Below, one piece after another: positions 34,001 through 43,000 of a stretch of 64,000 nucleotides of DNA (position 1 is its first letter; each line of letters begins with the position of its first letter). The DNA is from Anodontia alba (lineage: Eukaryota; Mollusca; Bivalvia; Lucinida; Lucinidae). Below the pieces are notes generated by a model. That model was not told the DNA's origin and did no database searches. It was given only the letters and a program-made list of their open reading frames with translations. Where the stretch lies: contig OZ024828.1 of assembly GCA_964016985.1 (NCBI GenBank), forward strand, positions 13,794,742 through 13,858,741, written 5' to 3'. Position numbers and translations under genes: made by a program.

Positions 34001-37000
34001 CCTCTATGTGCCTCTGGTGCTTGGTAGAGTTAAAACTCCACACAACAACAGGGGACAGAAACTGTTGAGACAGTTGTCATCCCTAAAAGTGTAGAGGTGT
34101 ACTTTACCTTTAACAATCAGCACTACCATTTTATTAAAAAAGTATATATTTAATTATATGACTGAATTTAATTTTTGTGGATTTTATAAATGTGTAATGT
34201 GTAATCACCTGCTGTTAGGAAACACAAACTGAGTAAAAACCCAAGAGATTCTCAACATTTACACATTTTTAAAATCCACAAAACTGAGAGTCATTTCTTA
34301 TAATTCCCACTAGGTCTTATTTCACGTTGAAAATATAGGTAGAATAGCTCATTTTAGAAATTTGTGCTAAGAAAATAATACCAGGATTCCAGCTTATTGA
34401 ATTTATCAAAGTACAAACCCTGTTTTCAAATTGCTCTCAGTGAATCAAATTGTGCTAAGTGACCCAAAGCTATGCATGACTTAACCCTTAAAAAGCCATT
34501 CACAACTGCAACAGACAATCTGGCAGAAATTCGAACTCGTCCGAGATTTTGTTACCTACAAGTATAAAATGATTGGATAAAAAACAACCGAGAAAAGGTG
34601 GAAACATCTTTTCCCCAATTATAAGTCAATGGGGGCTTTCTGTTGCCATGGAAACCAGAGTTCTAATCCCATGTGCCCCAAAAACTAATGCAGTACCACC
34701 CAGAAGATGGGAATTTTGACTAAAATCAGTCGACTATTCTTGGAGATGCATTTTGTTTAAAAAAGTGGACAACCACGGACAATGATGCCAGGTGCCAGAG
34801 GCCAGGTGCCAGAGGCTCACCTTGTGAGCCCTCGGCTGTGGTCAGCTAAAAATGTATAGAATATATAAAAAAATAACCAGAAATAGTCATTTTTCTATAT
34901 AATCTATACATTGTACGAATCTATACATTATAGTCATTTTTTCTATATAACCTATACACATTTTTGGATCCATGAACATGGTTGTTTATCTAACATGATT
35001 TTTGCTTTAGAATATGGTCTCAGCTATGAAGACTCCAAGAGTACCACAACATTACATTTTGATGATGATGACAGAGTACTTGTTAACCCTTGTCATGCTG
35101 AAAAGATTAAGCTGCCACACTCATTTCTGATTTTCAGCCAATCAGATTACTTGATCCAGATTGTTCATACAAATTCACATACTTAATGGCAAACAGTGCA
35201 GATCCAGATCAGTTGGCTTCTTCAGAAGCCAACTGATCTGGATCTACACTGTTTGCAAAGGTAGGACATACCCAGGTTCAGCAGGACAATGGTTAAGTAC
35301 ATAAGTGAAGACACCCAGGAAATGCCACAATCACGAAGCACATCCCTCCCATGACACTGAAAGAATGAGAGATAAGGAACAGATACTGAACAAATAAGGA
35401 CAAAAAAAACAACACATATGAAACCACAGACATACAAATAAAGATGAAATGCAACAGATGAAATGCCTTGTAATAGTCAGAAGGAAAACTACTAGGGGGG
35501 TCGGGGGCTTAACACTTGTCCTGCTGAATAAATTAAGATGTCACGCCCACTTGAAATTTTCAGCCAATCAGATTACTTGATCTGGATTTTTGCTATAAAT
35601 CCACATACTTAATGGCAAACAGTGCAGATCCAGATCAGTTGGCTTCTTCAGAATATAATGCAGTGTTAAATACAGATGTGTGGTGGGCAGAAAACTCTGT
35701 CAAAAACTGACATTTGGTGAAATTCTATCGACATACCCAAGTTATCATCCGTAAACGAAAATTGACATTTGGTGAAATTCTATCAACATTTACTCAAGTT
35801 ATTGTCTGGAAACGAATATAGACATGTGGCAATGGCAGATAACTCTGTCAAAAACTGACAAAATTAGCCTATTAGAAATACCAAACCAGATCTCTACAAT
35901 ACCAATGCACATACCAAGTTTGGTGAAAATCCATTGATATTTACTCAAGTTATTGTCCAGAAATGAAAATGAAAGACAGATGGGCAACAAACAGACAGAC
36001 AAACAGAAGGATGGATGCACAGAGGTCAAACATGAAACCATAATTCCCTGTCACTATCGTGTGTCGAACTGTAACAAAGAAAGAAAAACAATGCCATATG
36101 ACTCTTTTCTGGAGCAGTGCAAGATACACTGCATTCTGTCTGCATATAGGCAGTTATCCCTTTGGGAGGCTGACTTTCTGATGAATTGAAAGAACATAAT
36201 GCATATAGTAAATCATCCCTTTGGAACACTAACTTTCAGATGAATTACATAAATATATAAATTGTATATAGCTCCACCTCTCCAGACAACATGCATATTA
36301 ACCGTCAACACACTGAATTGAAATATTAGCAGACAACATTTTAAATTTTCTTTTCACTCTCATCAGAGCTACAGGCTTGATAGTTTGTGTGTCATTACGA
36401 AAACATGCCTATCCAAATATGCTGAAAATTTTACCACCAAAAAAATGGAAATTTTTGGATAAAAAATTCTGATATTTTTCTTATTTCTGCTCAAAACACA
36501 GATTGTGAGTACTACAATTTATGTTTTTGAGCAGAAATAAGAAAAATAATGTATACCCCTATAAACCCCAGTTTTACTGTATAAAAGTGGGGTTTAAGGG
36601 GGTCAAAATTATATAGGCATGTTTTCGTGATGGTTATCACTTAAGGAAATGTTCCCATGAAGAATAAAAAAATCTACAAAAAAAGGTAAAAAAATTAGAT
36701 TTTTTTTTTTTTCACTTCTAATGATTTTTTTATAAACACACTAAAGGTAAACTGGGCCATGTCAAGCTAAAAAATGCCTTTATCATACATTCTGTAGAAT
36801 CCAATGATTCAGTTAGCTAACAATGAAGGCCCTGATCAGACTGCACAGATGCACAGGCTGATCCGGGCATTTACTGTCCACATATGCCCAAAGACAATGC
36901 CTTCCCATGACACGGCCCAATTAATGTTTCTCAGAACATACCATGCATTTATTGTGGGAAACTTTGTTCCAATAATTTATTTTCTACTGCAATTGTCTGT

Positions 37001-40000
37001 CATTGAATTTGTTTCTTTTAGCATGCAGACAGTGAACTCAACTGAGACCTTTTAATAATCATTAATTTGGTATTCATTTACATACTGACGGCATGTTTTC
37101 GAAAGCCTAAGACAAACTGAGTTAGTGGACTGAAATTTTAATGTTGCAACCAACCATATTTATTCTGAATACTTGGACAGATAATGCCTCAGCAAAAAAG
37201 TCCTCAATGAGGCATTTCTAATGAGTACCAATATTGTATGCTTTCATGGGGAATTGTGTAAAAATAAGAATACTCTTGGTGAAAAGAAAGCATTTTATCT
37301 GAAGCCATAATAGGAAAGACTTTTCAAATTTGTCCACTGAAAGTACCATTTTTATCCTAAATATTGGGACATCTTATCTCTTTACCACACTTGTCCTAAA
37401 AGTTCAATAAGTTGATTTTACTATCTGGACTCCTTAACCCTTCTCTTGCTGAACACAACACTCTCTGTCTTAGCAAACAGTGTAGATCCAGATCAGTTGG
37501 CTTCTGAAGAAGCCAACTGATCTGGATCTGCACTGTTTGTCATTAAATATGTGAATTTCTATCAAAATACCCAGATCAAGTAATCTGATTGGCTGGAAAT
37601 TAGAAGTGGACGTGTATCTTAATTTATTCAGCAAAGCAAGGGTTAAAATACTTTTCCTCAAAGTTCAAGTTGATTTGACTACCTTACTTCCTCACCATAC
37701 CTGTCCTTAAAAGTTCAACAAGTCATTTTTTCTACCACCTGACATGTCGAAAACTTGCTGCACTGCTCAGACTTGTCTGTACCATTACTTAGGGTAAATA
37801 CAGTATAAATACAGGCAATTAACCATTAGCATGCAGAAGGCACATTAATTTTGTGGATGCCAAATCTGATCATTTTTATATTTCTCCCTTTAACCCTTGT
37901 CAAACTGAATAAATTATGATGCCACACCCATTTCTAATTGTCTGCCATTCAGATTACTTGCTGATACATATTCTCATGCTGAATGACAAACAGTGCAGAT
38001 CCAGATCAGTTGGCTTCTGAAGCAGCCAACTGATCTAGATCTACACTGTTTGTAAAGGTAGGATATATCAGGTTCCGCAGACAAGGGTTAAAAAGGATTT
38101 ACTTCTGCATCTCCAAATGAGATGACATAGTGAAATAAAGTCATTTGCCCTTTTCCAGGGACTTGTTTAAAAATCTAAAATCTAATCTTTGACAAATCTT
38201 AACCCTTGTCCTATTGAACCTGGATATGTCCTGCTCTTGAAAACAGTGTAGATCCAGATCAGTTGGCTTCTGATCTGGATCTTTACTGTTTGTCATATAG
38301 AATCTGAATTTGTATCAACAACCTGGATCAACTAATCTGATTGGCTGAATTAGAATTGGGCGTGGCATCTTAATTTATTCAGCATGACAAAGGTTAATAC
38401 AGTTACGAGGGGTGTTCATTTAATGTTGTCATTGGGGTGCTACAAGGTGCGCTATTAATCCCATTCAAATTTTGTTTACTTGAACCCTTCGAAGTAATCT
38501 CCCTTGACGGAAACGCACTTTTCGAATCTCAAAATCCATTCTGTAAAGGCAGAAAAGTAGGCCTTTTTAGGTATACCCTGAAGACACTGGTAAATTGCAC
38601 TACCAAGTGCAACGACAACCAGAAAGGCTTTTCTTTAGTAAAGGAAACAGGAAAAAGTCACAGGGACTAAGGTCTGGCAAATAAGGTGGATGAGAGAGCT
38701 GAATTATCTTTTCCTCTTTCAAGAAGTCTTGGACAAGAACACGCTTGTGAGCAGATGCGTTGTCATGGATAAGACACAGACCTCTTAAACCGGTTGCAGG
38801 TCTATGTTTTTCATAATGTGCCTTTACTTCTGAGTGTTTATGACTGAACCAACTTGAACTTTCAATAACTTTTGAAAAACTGAACAGATTAGACCGAAAT
38901 TTCATCCTGTTATAGAAAATCATTCCCCCGTTAAATCACCGCAGTTTCCATGTGCTCCTTACAGCCACGCAGTATGGTGGGCCATTAATGACACAATTAA
39001 ATGAATGCCCCTCGTACCTCGATTCTGACAAAGAGAGTAATTTCAAAGATATTTTTTGTTGTTTTTCCACCAAAATACACATATTTTGTGGATACTCATT
39101 TTAAATGCCTCAGTGAGGCAATTCTAATGGGTACCCACAAGGTATATTTTGATGCATATTCATGGGAACATCTCCTTAAGTGATAACACATACAATAAAT
39201 ATTCTAATTTATTATCACCATTCAGCAAGCATAAACTTAGGAATGGAAAAGACTTTCTCTTAATAAGATTTAATTCTCAGGGGAAAACATTCATTTATAC
39301 CTCATTCTGAAAAGCTTATTTCATAATCGGCTTCCAAGGAAAGCTGACAGCATGGATAAGTCACTTCTGATTATTACATAAAGGCTGGTTGGAGTCTCAG
39401 GAAAAGGGACCTCCATAAATCTATAGCCTATTTAACCCTTAAAGCGCCAATCACAACAACTGTCGTCTGCTTTGTCTTCTGTCGGTTACATTAAAAGTCA
39501 TTGTTGCAAACAGTGTGGACCCAGATCAGGAGCAGTCTGATCTGGGTCCACACTGTTTGCCTATATCCAAAATGTAAGTTTGAAAAGTTTGCAAGAAGAT
39601 GCAGCAGACGACATAAGCAGATGACATTTTCAGATGCAGATTTTCTTGGCGCTTTAAGGGTTAATGCACTTTTGTTTATATACCATATTTTTTCTTAGAA
39701 CTGATGTTGTACATGGGTAATTGGGACTGGGTTGTGTCCCTTATCTGAGTTGATTCTGGCCTTTCTAAGACATTCAATCAACAGAAAATACCTCTAGTTC
39801 TGATGAAAGTTTATTCCATGCCACTTTGAATAGCTGACAAGATAGATATAAAATAGATGATATAATGTTAGAGTATATGGCCTTCGTATTTTTGTACTTT
39901 GAACAGCCGATAAGACATGTAAAACAGATGATATAATGTTAAAGTATATGGCCTTTGTATTTTTGTACTTTGAATAGCTGATAAGACAGATATAAAATAG

Positions 40001-43000
40001 ATTATATAATGTTAAAGTACATTTTGTATATGGCCTTTTGTATTTTTATCAACAGAAAATGTAGCATTTATAATGTTGATTAAAGCCCCACAAAAAATAG
40101 TGTTTTCTGTAGACAATTTTTATAAAACTAAATGTGTGTGGGCGGCTTTTTAGTTTTGGTGGTGGTTGCCAAACTGCCACCAGATATAACATACCAATCC
40201 CTTTTTCTGTTACTACCAACCTAATAACTAACTTACAAATAGTTCCCTGCTAATGCTGATAATGCTAAATTCTGCATTCAAACATAGTAGCCTTTAAGGC
40301 TCCACATTCCTCAAAAATAGACATTTTATTATCCAAGAAAGGTTTCATAAATTGATATATGGTATTAATACAATCATAAAATGTGGCATCTGACAGCCTG
40401 TAAAATTTCTTGTTTTTGAACTGAATCAAAAATGAAATGATTTTTTATCGTATCTCTGAATTAATGTTGCTCAAGAGACTATCTGAAATTTTTCAGGCTG
40501 TCAGATGCCACATTTTATGGTTGTATTAATACTAAATATCAATTTATTAAATCTTTCTTGGATATAAAATGTCTACTTTTGAGGAATATGGAGCCTTCAA
40601 ACACTATGATGCTTATAAATAGCAAATAAATAAACAAAACAATAGAAAACTTCAAACTTTTGAAGAAATAAGATTTTAATCATACTGAGTACAATATCAG
40701 CTGATCAATATGAATACTCCAGTAATATGCTCCAAATGTATAGCACTGGGTAAAAAGTGTAATCCAAGTCGCAGTCCTTTTAAACACCAAAAAGGACTTT
40801 TTTAACCAAAAAGGGCTATGAGGCACCGAAAAGGACATATAAATATCATATTACAATTTACATAAGACTTTTGACACTGAAAAGATTTTTCAGGCAACCA
40901 ACCCAATCAGCACTCTCAGTGCTTTAATTATTTTTCTCGTTGGAGACATTTTTGGGTATTTTGGTTCATTTGGCAAAAAACAAATGGCAGTGTCAAGTTT
41001 TCAGTCTCAAACATCACAATCAGATTGTAATTTACCTATTTTCTTTGCAAGTAAGTAACAATAACATTATTTGTGGTCTGGATCTCAATTTGGTTCAAAA
41101 TAATTCTCAGACAAGAGGGCCCAGAGGGCCCTAATTCGCTCACCTGTCTGTCATTGTCTCTAGTATATTCTAAAAGACTATGATTTCTCTTCATAGGACT
41201 ATGTATGTTTAAAATTTGTTGAAAAGAATGTTTTCGGATGACAGGCTGGGGGATGCTAGACAGAAGCATGATCGCCTGGTGCCTTATTGTTAAATAGGCA
41301 TGTAAACTAGATGAAGCTATGTAGCCAAATATCAAAGGCCAGGGCCTTCTGGTTTCAGACAAAAAGATTTTTAAAGGTTTTCCCTATAAAAGTATATATA
41401 AAACAAGATGGCGGCCAAGGTGGCCATCTTGGATTTCCAACAGGGACCATTTTAGCTATTTTTTATCCACAAGTCACCTCGATGTTTCCTACCAAGTTTA
41501 AAGTCAATAAGCTTTTCAATTCAGGAAAAGAAGCAAAAAATAGATTTTCAAGATGGCCGTTATGGCGGATTTCCAATCAGAAAGATTTCAGCTATTTTTG
41601 ACCTATAAGTCAAACCGATGCTTCCTATCATGTTTCGAGTCAATTGGCTTTTTCAGTTTAGGAGAAGAAGCAAAAAATAGATTTTTAAGATGTGATCAGG
41701 ATGATTTTAGCTATTTTTGATCTACAAATCATCACAATGCTTCCTACCAAGTTTCCAGTCAATTGGCCTTTCAGTTCAGAAGAATAAGTGAGACTTTCAC
41801 AATGGCCACCATGGCAGCCATCTTGGGTTTCCGATAGGGACGATTTTCACTACTTTTGATCTACAAGTCACCCCAATGCTTCCTACCAAGTTTGGAGTCA
41901 GTTGGCTTTTGGGTTTAGGAGAAGAAGCGAAAAATAGATTTTCAAGATGGCCACCATGGTGGCCAACTTGGATTTCCAATTCGCACGATTTTAGCTACTT
42001 TTGATCTACAAGTCACCCAAATGCTTCCTACCTAATTTAAAGTCAATAAGCCTTTCGGTTCAGGAGAAGAAGCGAAAACTAGATTTTCAAGGCAGCCATC
42101 TTGGATTTCCTATAGGAACGATTTCATATATTTTTGATCTATAAGTCACCCCAATGCTTCCTACCAAGTTTGGAGTCAATTGGCTTTTGGGTTTAGGAGA
42201 AGAAGCGAAAAATAGATTTTCAAGATGGCTGCCATGGTGGCCATCTTGGATTTTTGTTAGGCACAATTTTAGCTATTTTTGATCTACAAGTCACTCCAAT
42301 GCTTCCTACCAAGTTTGAAGTCAACTGGCCTTTCAATTCAGGAGAAGACGTGAAAAATAGATTTTCAAGATGGCGGCCATGACGGACATCTTGGATTTCT
42401 GATCAGAAAAATTTTATCTGTTTTTGATCTACAAGTCCCCCGATGCTTCCTACCAAGTATCGAGTCAACTGGCCCAGGGGTGTAGGAGGAGTAGGCTTTT
42501 AAAGCAATTCTTGATGACGCACGACGGACAACGGGAGATGCATGACGGACATTGACTGACCACAACAGCTCACCATGAGCACTTCATGCTCAGGTGAGCT
42601 AATAAACAAGAAAATCCATTGTCATGCAAATTGTATACAGTGTCTATCTATGGCAGCCACCTTGCTACAACAACCTCTTTTATAAATTCCCAAGGATGAC
42701 TGTTGTAAAGAAGTTGTATTATACTTTAAAAAAATTATCTGTTATTGATACAATCATATATTTAACCTTCACCACTCATTTGGCCTATTCAGCAGATGAC
42801 AAATGGACGATATTTTTCTTATTTTTCACCAGAAAACAGGCTTTGCTATTTCATGCAAACTGTCTCCAATGTAGACAATTTGCATGATATGTCAAAACCT
42901 GTTTATTGGGGAAATCTGCTGAAAATTTTACCCACAGTGCTAAGTGTTAACCCTTGTCCTGCTGAACCCGCTATACCCTGACTTAGCAAACAGTGTAGAT

